A stretch of DNA of 64,000 nt from Lysobacter sp. MMG2 (GCF_016735495.2 NZ_JAERQY020000004.1:248001-312000), one strand, 5' to 3'; positions 33,695 through 42,641 are shown, numbered from the stretch's first letter. The notes: generated by a model from the letters alone, not told the origin. A program made the numbers and translations.

Positions 33695-34699
33695 ATGGCG
33701 ATGGAGAAGAAGCCGGCGTCGAAGGCCGCCGGCACCGCAGCGAAGCAACGGGCGATCCAGAAGAAGGTCGAGGCGAAGGACGCCAGGCAGGCCAAATCGC
33801 CCGCGAAGAAGGCATCGTCCAGGAAGGCCGTGCAGGCCGGCACACGGCGGCAACCGGAAAACCCGCTTCCCGCGCAGCACCAGCAAAAGCCGGGCCGCGA
33901 GCGCGACCTCGACCCGCAGCCGCGCTACATGGCGCCCGACTACAAAGGCAGCGAGAAGCTGCTCGACCGCGTCGCCATCGTGACGGGCGGAGATTCCGGC
34001 ATCGGGCGCGCGGTGGCGGTGCTGTTCGCGCGCGAAGGCGCCGACGTCGCCATCGTCTACCTCGACGAACACGAGGACGCCGAGCAAACGCGCGCCGCAG
34101 TGGAAAAGGAAGGCCGGCGCTGCCTGGTGATTCCCGGCGACGTGAAGGATTCCACCTTCTGCAACGGCGCCGTCGCCGCGACCGTCCAGGCGTTCGGGCG
34201 GCTGGACATCCTCGTCAACAACGCCGCTTTCCAATTGCACGCCAAGAAGCTGGAAGACCTCACCGACGAACACCTGCAGGAAACCTTGCAGACCAACATC
34301 GCCGGCTACTTCCACATGGCACGCGCCGCACTGCCGCACCTCAAGCGCGGCGCGTGCATCATCAATTCCGGCTCCGAGACCGGCCTGTTCGGCTCGCCGC
34401 ACCTGCTCGACTATTCGGCGACCAAGGGTGCGATCCACGCCTTCACGATGTCGCTGGCGAGCAACCTGCTCGAACGCGGCATCCGCGTGAACGCGGTGGC
34501 GCCGGGGCCCGTGTGGACACCGCTCAATCCGGCCGACAAGGCGGCGAAGGACGTGGCGAAGTTCGGTGCGTCCAGCGACATGGGGCGGCCGGCGCAACCG
34601 GAGGAACTGTCACCGGCCTACGTGTTCCTGGCTGCGCCGGTGTGCTCGTCCTACATCAGCGGCATCGTGCTGCCGGTGATGGGTGGGCCGCATGGGTGA
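33695..34699 (+). CDS. SDR oxidoreductase with a lysine/alanine-rich N-terminal tail
   Basis: 334 residues from ATG 33695 with GGAGGAC upstream. The first ~60 residues are Lys/Ala/Arg-rich (KKPASKAAGTAAKQ, then AKSPAKKASSRKA), resembling histone-H1-like tails. The SDR part begins near 90: nucleotide loop VTGGDSGIGRA, NNAAFQ, catalytic Ser in INSGSETG, YSATKGA with Tyr and Lys, and the PG motif VAPGPVWTPL. The arrangement is that of YghA-type 'glucose/ribitol dehydrogenase' SDRs. Substrate unknown. Such tails occur on several SDRs of this type; possible DNA or membrane contact is a guess. Confidence 0.9.
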   Translation: MAMEKKPASKAAGTAAKQRAIQKKVEAKDARQAKSPAKKASSRKAVQAGTRRQPENPLPAQHQQKPGRERDLDPQPRYMAPDYKGSEKLLDRVAIVTGGDSGIGRAVAVLFAREGADVAIVYLDEHEDAEQTRAAVEKEGRRCLVIPGDVKDSTFCNGAVAATVQAFGRLDILVNNAAFQLHAKKLEDLTDEHLQETLQTNIAGYFHMARAALPHLKRGACIINSGSETGLFGSPHLLDYSATKGAIHAFTMSLASNLLERGIRVNAVAPGPVWTPLNPADKAAKDVAKFGASSDMGRPAQPEELSPAYVFLAAPVCSSYISGIVLPVMGGPHG

Positions 34700-34734
34700 G
34701 CAGGAACGCGCGCAAGACGAAGGCAAGGTCACTC

Positions 34735-35007
34735 TCAAATTCCGTCATCCCGGCGAAGGCCGGGACCCAGGCCCTCAGCGTGCGGGCACTCCCTCTGCGG
34801 TGAATATCCTCATCGTCATTCCCGCGTAGGCGGGGCTTGGGGGCCGTCGCATGGCACGCTTTCGTGTTGCCTGTGTGCAGCAACAGCAAAATGGATTCCC
34901 GCTTTCGCTGGAATGACGTGATGGGGCGGATGGCGTGACGGCCTGGATCCCGGCCTTCGCCGGGATGACGGCTTCGGGAAGGTGATGGGCGACTCCTTGC
35001 CGCACCG
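34735..35007. repeat. Cluster of GTCATTCCCGC/GTCATCCCGGC palindromic repeats
   Basis: The 374-base gap after the SDR gene holds no gene. It contains CGTCATCCCGGCGAAGGCC (about 34743–34761), CGTCATTCCCGCGTAGGCGG (about 34814), ATTCCCGCTTTCGCTGGAAT (about 34897), and GGATCCCGGCCTTCGCCGGG (about 34947). The outer copies are inverted relative to each other. This is a composite of the same family as 11006–11033. Confidence 0.75.
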
Positions 35008-35080
35008 CGCATCACACCACGCATCACGCATCACGCATCAAACCACGCATCGCATCCCGCATCACATCCCGCATCACACC
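35008..35080. repeat. CGCATCA short tandem array at the 3' end of the hydrolase gene
   Basis: Eight or so imperfect copies of CGCATCA, some expanded to 12 bases (CGCATCACACCA, GCATCACATCCC). The array covers the stop codon of the minus-strand hydrolase (35074–35076) and continues about 65 bases beyond it. Confidence 0.85.
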
Positions 35081-35889
35081 CCTTCCTCCTCCTCCGGAAT
35101 CCGCCGCTCCCGCAGCTTCGCCAGCGCTGCTTCCTCGCGCGCGCCCATGATCATCTCGGCCAGCCACTTGATCAGGATCGCGGTATAGGCCTTCTGCGCG
35201 GGCTTCTGCGAGAACGCGTGGTCGGCGCCCTCGACGATGCGGCGCGTCAGCGAGCGCGTGCGGTGGAATGCGTTGGCGTAGTTGTCGATGACCGGATGCG
35301 GCACCACCGTGTCGTGCTCGGCCGCGACCAGCAACGCGTGGCCCCGATATGCCGCACATGCGCGCAGCACGCGGTTGTCCTGCATGTCGATCCGGCGCTG
35401 GCGATAGGCGTTCAGATCCGTGTCGATGTGCAGCTGGAGCTTGGGCAGTTCCCAGCCCTCGTCCATGTAGATCGCCGGCGAACGCAACGCCAGCCAGCGC
35501 ACCGGCCGCTGCGCCGTCATCAAGGCCGCCAGGTATCCGCCGTAACTGATGCCGACGACCGCCATCGCGGTGGGATCCACGTTCGGTCGCGCGGCCAGCC
35601 AGTCGTAGGCGGCGAGCAGGTCGGCCAGGTTCTGCGGGCGATTCACCTTCTCCCAGTGACGCGCCGTGCGCTCGTGGCCGCGCAGGTCGAAGGTGAGGCA
35701 CACGCAGCCGATGCCGGCCGCTTCGCGTGCGCGCACCAGATCGTGTTCCTGGCTGCCGCCCCAACCGTGCACGAACAGCACGCCCGGCATCCGCGAAGGC
35801 GGCGAGAGCACCGTGCCGCACACACGATCCTGCTCCACTGCCAGCTCGATGCTTTCGAGGCTAACGTCCATGCGCATCGTCCTGCGCAT
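35074..35889 (-). CDS. Alpha/beta hydrolase (dienelactone hydrolase/S9-like)
   Basis: 271 residues; ATG 35889 or ATG 35871 could start it, and both lie within or next to the end of the DUF3182 gene, so it is translationally linked. The fold is clear: VLFVHGWGGSQEHD (oxyanion HGxxG), nucleophile elbow GISYGG with the catalytic Ser at about residue 125, an Asp in LLVAAEHDTVVPH, and His in GADHAFSQ. No signal peptide, so cytosolic. The C-terminus is acidic (RRIPEEEEGV). Substrate is not evident; the operon with DUF3182 does not help. Confidence 0.88.
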   Translation of the reverse strand: MRRTMRMDVSLESIELAVEQDRVCGTVLSPPSRMPGVLFVHGWGGSQEHDLVRAREAAGIGCVCLTFDLRGHERTARHWEKVNRPQNLADLLAAYDWLAARPNVDPTAMAVVGISYGGYLAALMTAQRPVRWLALRSPAIYMDEGWELPKLQLHIDTDLNAYRQRRIDMQDNRVLRACAAYRGHALLVAAEHDTVVPHPVIDNYANAFHRTRSLTRRIVEGADHAFSQKPAQKAYTAILIKWLAEMIMGAREEAALAKLRERRIPEEEEGV

Positions 35890-37039
35890 CGAGTACGGCG
35901 TACTTCGTCATCGGGCCGACGGCGGGGTCTTCGCCGTGGAAGTACACCTGCGCGCCGAGCGGCGCGTCGATCAGTTCGTAGGTTTCGTGCGTGGAGACAT
36001 GCACCTGCGACAACCTGGGATCACGGTGCATCGCTTCCAGCGCTAGGATCTCCGCCGGTGTCGCGCCGCCGATGCGCCAGGACTGCTCCAGCACGCCCGT
36101 GCGCGGCACGCCCGACGGATCCACGCCGAGCGCCACGTCGTAATTGCGCCTGGAGGCGAAGAACTCCGGATACGCGCGCGAAACCTCCGCGTCGTAGCGG
36201 ATCGCACAACGCAGCACGCGACGTTCGGCCTCGTCCTGCAATGTCGCCATCACGTCCTCCAGGCCGCCACGCAGGCAGGCCAGGCTCGATCCGCCGTACA
36301 CCGCCACGCCGTGCCGGTTGCGCGTGAGCCGCTGCATTCCGAAGTAGGCGATGCGCTGCTCGCCCACCGCCACCGTACCGACGCTGTAGGTCTTCACCGG
36401 CTTGAGGTTGAGTTCCACCACCGCGCCCAGGCGTTCCAGGCAGTCCACGTCCAGATGCGCCAGCGCGGCGTCGAGCGTCTTGCGATCGGTGGCGACCGAT
36501 TGGCCGACGCCGCCGATGCCGTCGGCGCGCTTGATGCGGGCCGGCAGGCCCTGTTCGAACAACTGTTTCGCGGCGCGCGCCACGTCGTCCACGCTGAAAG
36601 CGGCGAAGCCGGGCAGGGTGACCTCGTCGAGCGCGGCGCCCAGCGCGTGAGACCAGCCCACGGGCACGACGCGCGCGCCGTCGACGAGCCGATGCGTGAT
36701 CGACTTGGTCGCCACGAACGGATGCGGCACGACGCCGCCCAGCAACTGCTCCGGCCCGTGGATGTGCAGCGCACGCGCGTCGGCGGTGGACAGCGTGCTG
36801 TCGGGCAGGAAGTACCGCTCCGGCGGCGCGGCATCCGCGTCCGTGTCGGGTGCATGCACGCCGCCGTACTCGTAGCCGAGCAGGCCGGCCAGTCGTTCGC
36901 CGATCCAGCGTCCGGTGGCCGCCTCATGCTCGGTTCGACGCGCGCGCCGCAACAGTTCGACGACGCAGCCGGCACCCTGCGCGCATGTCGCGCGCCCGGT
37001 GTCCGATGCGGTGGATGCCCAGGCTCCGCCGGCCGCCAT
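35861..37039 (-). CDS. DUF3182 family protein
   Basis: 392 residues from ATG 37039; the frame stays open to 37441 but upstream residues are Arg/Pro-rich non-coding translation across another gene. The sequence has PARIKRADGIGGVGQSVATD and LGAVVELNLKPVKTYSVG, a pattern resembling an ATP-grasp-like core, and GVLEQSWRIGGATPAEILAL near the end, which matches DUF3182. No function has been established for the family. Between a small conserved gene upstream (stop 37048, nine bases away) and the hydrolase it overlaps downstream: a three-gene minus-strand operon. Confidence 0.8.
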   Translation of the reverse strand: MAAGGAWASTASDTGRATCAQGAGCVVELLRRARRTEHEAATGRWIGERLAGLLGYEYGGVHAPDTDADAAPPERYFLPDSTLSTADARALHIHGPEQLLGGVVPHPFVATKSITHRLVDGARVVPVGWSHALGAALDEVTLPGFAAFSVDDVARAAKQLFEQGLPARIKRADGIGGVGQSVATDRKTLDAALAHLDVDCLERLGAVVELNLKPVKTYSVGTVAVGEQRIAYFGMQRLTRNRHGVAVYGGSSLACLRGGLEDVMATLQDEAERRVLRCAIRYDAEVSRAYPEFFASRRNYDVALGVDPSGVPRTGVLEQSWRIGGATPAEILALEAMHRDPRLSQVHVSTHETYELIDAPLGAQVYFHGEDPAVGPMTKYAVLDAQDDAHGR

Positions 37040-37047
37040 CGCGCGCG

Positions 37048-37329
<282 letters not shown>

Positions 37330-37425
37330 TCACGTGAAGTCGGCGTGTGTTCACGCGGAATTTGCGTTGCGCGGCGGAAGGTCTTCCCGCGGCGACGGGC
37401 CGCGCGGCGCGTACGCAAAGTCGCC

Positions 37426-37854
37426 ATGAGCCTGCACGCAAAGTTCACGGTCTTCGCCAAGGCGGCCTCGCGCTGGACGGGCAACGCCACGGCCTTCGGG
37501 CTGGCGGTGCTGGTGATCCTGGCCTGGCTGGTCAGCGGCCCGATGTTCGGGTTCAGCGACACCTGGCAACTGATCATCAACACCGGCACGACGATCATCA
37601 CCTTCCTGATGGTGTTCCTGATCCAGAACACGCAGAACCGCGACACCGAGGCGATGCAGATCAAGCTGGACGAACTGATCCGCGCCACGCGCCGTGCCGA
37701 GAACGCGCTGCTGGACCTGGAGGAAATGGACCAGGACGAACTCGATCGCATGCGCAAGCGCTACGAAGAGCTGGCGCGCGTCGCGCGCGATCACGTCGAG
37801 GCGCGACAGCGCGGCTCGACTACGCGCAAGCCGCCGCACGATGCGTCGGGGTGA
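37426..37854 (+). CDS. Low-affinity iron permease family protein
   Basis: 142 residues from ATG 37426. Two hydrophobic helices (AFGLAVLVILAWLVSGPMF, then WQLIINTGTTIITFLMVFLI) are followed by the family hallmark IQNTQNRDTEAMQIKLDELI and a charged coiled-coil tail (EMDQDELDRMRKRYEELARV). The family takes its name from fungal Fet4; bacterial members have not been shown to transport iron. Divergent from the EETFPASDP gene. A terminator follows the stop. Confidence 0.85.
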   Translation: MSLHAKFTVFAKAASRWTGNATAFGLAVLVILAWLVSGPMFGFSDTWQLIINTGTTIITFLMVFLIQNTQNRDTEAMQIKLDELIRATRRAENALLDLEEMDQDELDRMRKRYEELARVARDHVEARQRGSTTRKPPHDASG

Positions 37855-37858
37855 AGTG

Positions 37859-37890
37859 CGCCTCTTCTGGATGCGGAAGAGGGGTTTTCT
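37859..37890 (+). terminator. Terminator of the iron-permease-family gene
   Basis: Stem CCTCTTC / GAAGAGG around TGGATGCG, followed by GGTTTTCT. Four to ten bases past the stop at 37854. Confidence 0.75.
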
Positions 37891-37924
37891 CCGTTACGGG
37901 ACGGCGCATGTCGCGTGCGCATTG

Positions 37925-38035
37925 AGCCCCTCTCCCGCTTGCGGGAGAGGGGTTGGGGTGAGGGCAGGTGGCCGCATTCGCGCGCCTCGCCCTCATCCGC
38001 CTGCCGGCACCTTCTCCCGCGCGCGGGAGAAGGGC
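37925..38035. repeat. Pair of CTCCCGC hairpin repeats
   Basis: A perfect 12-base stem (CCCCTCTCCCGC 37927–37938 with GCGGGAGAGGGG 37941–37952) and a second stem CCTTCTCCCGC/GCGGGAGAAGG at about 38010–38033, with CCCTCATCCGCC between them. Same dispersed family as near 21.32–21.46 kb. Confidence 0.85.
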
Positions 38036-38049
38036 TTCCACTGATACGC

Positions 38050-38352
38050 CACAGGTACTGCGCCACCCTCGCGCGGGCAGTGAGTCACCCTCGCGAGGGC
38101 AGCCCTCCACCCTCGAACGAGTCGCGGCGAGGATCGCGAGGCTGCGCGGCAGGGTCGCGAAGGCGCAACAACGCCCTCGCGCTGCGAGCAAGTCGTATCG
38201 CGAGGGTGTTCCGACACCCGCACGAGGGCATCGTCGTACCCGTGCGAGGGCGCCGGAGATTCGATCGAGGGCGCCCGCATGCCCACGCGATGCGACCAAG
38301 CAGCAGCGCGAGGGTATTCCGCACCCCGCGCGCGGGCATCGCCACGCCTGTG
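38050..38352. repeat. Degenerate 21–22 bp phased repeat array (about 14 units)
   Basis: Units start at 38050, 38072, 38094, 38116, 38137, 38158, 38180, 38201, 38223, 38245, 38266, 38288, 38309 and 38331, so each is 21 or 22 bases. Most begin CGAGGG (or CGCGGG) and several end CCCTCG or CCCGCG, making palindromic junctions such as CCCTCGCGAGGG at 38088–38099. A higher-order period of 108 bases is visible: units at 38180/38201 match 38288/38309. The array fills most of the 3'–3' gap between two convergent genes and ends 11 bases before the stop codon of the minus-strand gene. No open frame is conserved across it. Confidence 0.85.
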
Positions 38353-38363
38353 GAAGCTTGCAA

Positions 38364-39317
38364 TCAGAACGCGATGGTCGCCGTCACCATCAACGGATCG
38401 CCCTTGAGCCGCCGCTTCACGTTGAACTCGGAAAGCCAGCGGGCCGCGAACTCGACCTGTCCGCCTTCCCACTTCTTCGTGTAGTTGACGGTCGGTCCCA
38501 GCGCCAGCGCGTGGCCCTTGAAGCCGTCGAGGCGATCGGCGGTCGGGCCTTCGTCGTCTTCCAGCTGCTCGATCCACCCGCCGATGCCGCCCACGCCCCA
38601 GCCGTTGGCGAAGCGCTTGACCAGTTGCGCGTCGAGGCGGAACACGGCGCCGTTCTTGTAATCGGTCGCGTCGTTGCGCGTGTAGAAGTCCACCGCGCCG
38701 ACGGCGGTGAATTCCAGCGTGCCCTTCTGCATCAGCTGCGTGTAGCCGACCGTGGGCGAGTAGGTCCAGTTGTTGAGGCTCAGGTTCGCCAGGCGGTCGG
38801 GGTCGTAGCTGCCCCAGTCGCTGTAGATGTACAGCGCCAGCGTCATGTGATGCGTCTGGTCGAAGTGGTAGCCGGCGATGATCGGCGCGAAGAAGGGATC
38901 GAACACGTCCCAGTCGGCCTTGTCCTTGACCTGGCCCGTGCGCGGGCCGAGCGCGACGTTCGCGGTGACGTCCACGGTGGCGAACGGCAGCGTCGCCATC
39001 GAGGCGAAATTCCAGCGCCCTTCGCCGGTGTCCCACACGTACAGGCCGGTCACGCTGACCATGTCGAAGTCCGCGTCCAGGCCGAGCGTGAGCAGGTTGT
39101 TCACCGGCGTTTCGCGCGAGCCGCCGATCTCGCCGGAGTAGTGCACGAAGCCGATGGCCGCGTTGAAGCCCGGCGTCGGCGGAACCACGCCCGCGAAGGA
39201 CTGCACGGTGGTGCCGGTGATGGTGCGGCCCAGCGCGCCTTCGGTGGCCAACGCAGGCGGCGCGAGGCCGAGCGTGGCCAGCACGATGCAGGACGCGGAC
39301 AGGTTGCGTGTGTTCAT
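38364..39317 (-). CDS. Outer-membrane transporter-like protein, phenol-degradation MetA family
   Basis: 317 residues from ATG 39317 with AGGGAGAG upstream. Signal peptide to about residue 25 (LGLAPPALATEG). The family pattern is seen: GALGRTITGTTVQSFAGVVPP, FNAAIGFVHYSGE, YLYIYSDWGSYDP-like strands, and a C-terminal phenylalanine (TATIAF) expected of an outer-membrane barrel. Members are predicted hydrophobic-compound channels found beside degradation genes; no such genes are here. The phased array begins right after its stop. Confidence 0.82.
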   Translation of the reverse strand: MNTRNLSASCIVLATLGLAPPALATEGALGRTITGTTVQSFAGVVPPTPGFNAAIGFVHYSGEIGGSRETPVNNLLTLGLDADFDMVSVTGLYVWDTGEGRWNFASMATLPFATVDVTANVALGPRTGQVKDKADWDVFDPFFAPIIAGYHFDQTHHMTLALYIYSDWGSYDPDRLANLSLNNWTYSPTVGYTQLMQKGTLEFTAVGAVDFYTRNDATDYKNGAVFRLDAQLVKRFANGWGVGGIGGWIEQLEDDEGPTADRLDGFKGHALALGPTVNYTKKWEGGQVEFAARWLSEFNVKRRLKGDPLMVTATIAF

Positions 39318-39424
39318 CGATCTCTCCCTGGCAATGAAGCGGGCCATCGCGTACTCGCCGGCCCATCGCGGGGCCGTGCGTGGCGGCGGGCGTTGTAGCG
39401 CCGCCGCCGCGCGATGACGGAATG

Positions 39425-42034
39425 TCAGCGTCGGCGGCCGCCGCCGCCGCGGAAGCCGCCTCCACCCAGGCCCGGACGGAAGCCGCCAACCGGCCGTTGA
39501 TAACCGCCGGCCGGGCGCTGCATGCCGCCGCCACCACCGGCCGGACGATCGAATCCGCCGCCCTGGCGCTGGAAGGCGGCGGGATTCAGCGCGCCCGAGC
39601 TGCGCTGGTCGCCGCGTTCGCGCGCGAAGCGGTCGCGGTCGAGGGTGGAGGGATCGATGTTCTGGCGCGTCTGTCCGGACACGTTCTGCGAACGGTCGGG
39701 ACGGTCCACTTCGCTCCAGCCGTTTTCGTCGTGCTTGTAGACCTCGCCGTTGCGTCCGGCGTAGACGTTGTCGTTCACCTCGACCACGCCTCCACGGTTC
39801 AACGTGCCGCTGTCGGCGTTGTAGTGGAATCCACCCGCGCCGCGGGCCTCGTTGCCGCCCGGTCCCTGCGTGTTGAACGCACCGCCCGCGGCCGCGCCGC
39901 CGGGGCCGACCGCTGCGCCGCCCGCCGCCTGCGTCACGCGGCCCGTGTTGGTGTTCACCACCGTGCGTTCGCCCGCGCGCGCGGCCTGGCCGGTGTACGG
40001 ATTGACCGCCGCCGCGCCGCCGCCCGCGACCACGCGCCCGGTTTCCGGGTTGTAGCGGATGCCCTGCGCGCCGGCCGAGGTGGTGCCGGTGTAAATGTTG
40101 GTGTTGACGCCCGCGCGGCCGATGCCGCGTCCGCCGGTGGCTTCGTTGTAGTAACCGCCGCGCGCGCCGCGCCCGACGTTGCCCGTCCACGGATCGGCCC
40201 ATGCCGCGGCGGTACCGCGCACGGCCGCGTTGCCCCAGTGGCCGTAGACATTCCACGCCGCCGCGCCGCCGCCCCACCAGCCGTAGGGATACACGGGGCC
40301 GTACCAGGGACCCCACCACGGGCTGTACGGCCCGTACCAGCCGTCGTACCAGCCCCAGCCCCAGCCGAAGGTCCAGCCGACCCACGGATTCCAGCCGAAG
40401 TACGCGCCCATGCCGTAGGTGGCCGGGCAGCCGTACCAGTACGCGCCGACCCACGGCGTGCACGCGTAGCCGGTGCCGTAGACGACGACATCGTCGGTCA
40501 CCACAGTGCCGTAATAGCCCGGCGTGTAGCCCACGTACACCTCGTCGCCGCTGCCGCCGTACACGCGCGCGTAGGTGACGTAGTGCAACGGCGAGCTGGT
40601 CGGGATCGCGTAAATCTCCGCCGGCACGCTGGTGGCCACCGACCACGGGCCGGTCGCCGCCTTCGCCGTGAACCACACGCCCTTGTCGACCGCGTAGTAA
40701 CCGCCGTCGGCCACGCGGATCACCGGCACCGCGGTGTTGCGCGCGTACTGCAACTGCGTGCCTTCGATCGGCGCGAACTGCGGCGCGCCGTCGTAGGCGA
40801 CGGTCAACTTCGCCTGACTCTTGTTCACCGACGCGGTCTGCGGGATGTCGTTGGCGATCAGCGCTTCCCTGGACTCGGGCGTGCCGGGAATGGACGCGAG
40901 CACGCCGCTCTTGTCGCTGTCGGGCGGGATCTTCGCGAACTCCGCCGGCAGCGCGCCCGGCGCGACGTACTTCCACGGGCCCTTGCTGCCGGGCGCGGTG
41001 AACCAGCGGCCGGACACCAGCACGTACCACGCGTTGTCGGCGCCGCCGTCGACGAACACGTCCGCGCCGGTGTTGGCGATGTAGCTCAGCTTCGTGCCCG
41101 GCACCGCCGCGAACTGCGGCTCGCCCTGCACGGTGATGAGCTCGGCTGGACGCGTGCTGACATGGATTTCGGGAACGCCGCCGTTGGCGAAGGCCTGCTT
41201 GAGCGCATCGGGCGGATTGTCGAGCGTGTCCACCTGCTTGGACGACACCGCCTGCCGCATCGCGTTGGTCAATGCGGCATCCACCGTCGCGACCGCGCTC
41301 CACGGGCCGGCCAGCGACGACGCTTTCGCCCAGTGCCCGCCGAGGTAGGTGTAGTACTGCCCGCCCTGTTGCAGCAGCAGCGAGCGGCTGTTGATCACGC
41401 GCTGCACGCCGGCGACGCCGCTGGGCTTCAGTGCCGGCGGGCCATCGACCAGGATCAGCACCGCCGCCTGCGTGCTGAAGAGGATGTCCGGCGGATCGTT
41501 GCGCACCGGCAGCGACGCGGGCGTCTTCGCATCGACTGCGGCGATCGCCATCGCCGATTCGAGCTGGTCCAGCGAAACGGTGAGCGTGGAGCGCTGCTTG
41601 AGCTGCGCGCGCGCCAGTTCCAGGTACTGCGCCTGCTTCGCCGTCGCGGTGGGGAAGGTGGCGCCGGTGAGTTGCAGGTCGGTGAGCACGACCGCGCGCG
41701 CGTCCTTGTCGATCTGCGTGCGCGCCTGGAAGGTCACCACGCCGTAATCGGCGGTGTCTTCGGGCTTGCCGTCGGGACCGTTGTGCGTGCCGGTCTTGAC
41801 CGACATCGCGAAGCGGCCCTTGAGCTGGTTGCCTTCCCAGCTGTCGTACTGCGGCTGGTGCACGCTGAAACTCGTGCCCTGCTGGGTGAACTGACGCGGG
41901 AACGGGCGCGCGTCGATGTTCGCCGCCGCGCCCGCGGCCGGTGCCTGTGCGAGCGCGAATCCCGGTTCGACCGACATCGCGGGACACATCGCAAACGCCA
42001 GCGTCGCGGCGAGCACCAACGAGTGAATACGCAT
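39425..42034 (-). CDS. Large secreted protein with Trp/Gly-rich and RGG-like C-terminal region
   Basis: 869 residues from ATG 42034 (GGAG upstream); upstream frame to 42103 is read-through. Signal peptide to about residue 25 (AMCPAMSVEPGFALAQ). The N-terminal 530 residues contain repeated modules with PPDILFSTQAAVLILVDGPP, GGHWAKASSLAGPW, WFTAPGSKGPWKYV and WFTAKAATGPWSV; the 'W(F)…GPW' pattern recurs three times. Then comes a Tyr/Trp/Gly-rich stretch (PWVGWTFGWGWGWYDGWYG) and an Asn/Gly-rich tail ending in repeated GGGGFRGGGGRRR. Function unknown; seems to be an exported, surface or matrix-type protein. First and second genes upstream are related by location. Confidence 0.75.
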   Translation of the reverse strand: MRIHSLVLAATLAFAMCPAMSVEPGFALAQAPAAGAAANIDARPFPRQFTQQGTSFSVHQPQYDSWEGNQLKGRFAMSVKTGTHNGPDGKPEDTADYGVVTFQARTQIDKDARAVVLTDLQLTGATFPTATAKQAQYLELARAQLKQRSTLTVSLDQLESAMAIAAVDAKTPASLPVRNDPPDILFSTQAAVLILVDGPPALKPSGVAGVQRVINSRSLLLQQGGQYYTYLGGHWAKASSLAGPWSAVATVDAALTNAMRQAVSSKQVDTLDNPPDALKQAFANGGVPEIHVSTRPAELITVQGEPQFAAVPGTKLSYIANTGADVFVDGGADNAWYVLVSGRWFTAPGSKGPWKYVAPGALPAEFAKIPPDSDKSGVLASIPGTPESREALIANDIPQTASVNKSQAKLTVAYDGAPQFAPIEGTQLQYARNTAVPVIRVADGGYYAVDKGVWFTAKAATGPWSVATSVPAEIYAIPTSSPLHYVTYARVYGGSGDEVYVGYTPGYYGTVVTDDVVVYGTGYACTPWVGAYWYGCPATYGMGAYFGWNPWVGWTFGWGWGWYDGWYGPYSPWWGPWYGPVYPYGWWGGGAAAWNVYGHWGNAAVRGTAAAWADPWTGNVGRGARGGYYNEATGGRGIGRAGVNTNIYTGTTSAGAQGIRYNPETGRVVAGGGAAAVNPYTGQAARAGERTVVNTNTGRVTQAAGGAAVGPGGAAAGGAFNTQGPGGNEARGAGGFHYNADSGTLNRGGVVEVNDNVYAGRNGEVYKHDENGWSEVDRPDRSQNVSGQTRQNIDPSTLDRDRFARERGDQRSSGALNPAAFQRQGGGFDRPAGGGGGMQRPAGGYQRPVGGFRPGLGGGGFRGGGGRRR

Positions 42035-42104
42035 GAGGACTCCGTGTTGCATGCGGCACGTCGCAGCGTGCGTGGAAGGCCGGATGTGCCGACAGCGGCG
42101 CACC

Positions 42105-42641
42105 TCAGCCCGGCGGGTTCACCACGACGTACTGCACGGTCGTTCCGGCGTACTGCGGCTGGTACCAGGTGCTCCCGCACTGCTGGTAGGCCACGCCGTT
42201 GACCACTGTGGTCACGCAGCTGGGCGGCACCGAGTACACGACCGAGCCGATCGCCGCCGCGGTCACCGCCACCGCCGTCGTCACCGCCGCCGCGGTCGCG
42301 ATGGGATGGTCGTCGTACCAGCCGCCGTGCCAGTGGTCGTCCACGTCGATGTCGATGTCGTTGTGGATGTTCACGTCGCGGTTGATGTTGGTGTTGCGGT
42401 TCACGTTCGTGTTGCGGTTGACGTTCGTGTTGCGATTGACGTTGCCGCCGTGGCTGACGTTCGCACCGCGGTTCGCCGCCGCGGCATGGCCGCCGCCACC
42501 GGCGTGGTTGACGCTGGTGCGTGCGCCGCCGCGCGCACGCGGTCCGGCCTCCGCGTCGAAACTCACGCAAAGCAGGGCGGTGGTGCCCGCGAGCAGACCC
42601 AGGCAGGCACCGAGCGGAATGGCATGGCGAGCTGCGTTCAT
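42105..42641 (-). CDS. Small exported Asn-rich repeat protein
   Basis: 178 residues from ATG 42641, overlapping the DUF2092 stop by four bases (ATGA). Signal-like N-terminus (IPLGACLGLLAGTTALLCVSF). The middle has a tandem NVNRNT repeat (at least three copies, then NINRDVNIHNDIDIDVDD), followed by DDHWHGGWYDDH, a hydrophobic VTTAVAVTAAAIGSVVY, and a C-terminal domain with two cysteines (PSCVTTVVNG, QQCGSTWYQPQ). No family recognised. It sits in an operon with DUF2092 before it and the large Trp-rich secreted protein 70 bases after it. Confidence 0.72.
   Translation of the reverse strand: MNAARHAIPLGACLGLLAGTTALLCVSFDAEAGPRARGGARTSVNHAGGGGHAAAANRGANVSHGGNVNRNTNVNRNTNVNRNTNINRDVNIHNDIDIDVDDHWHGGWYDDHPIATAAAVTTAVAVTAAAIGSVVYSVPPSCVTTVVNGVAYQQCGSTWYQPQYAGTTVQYVVVNPPG

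Noticed and set aside
38050-38352. CRISPR array
   Set aside because: Units are 21–22 bases with no repeat/spacer division, and no cas gene is present.
38364-42059. A 1231-residue frame joining the outer-membrane transporter gene to sequence upstream
   Set aside because: The upstream half overlaps the real 869-residue gene in another frame; the transporter has its own signal peptide and ribosome-binding site at 39317.
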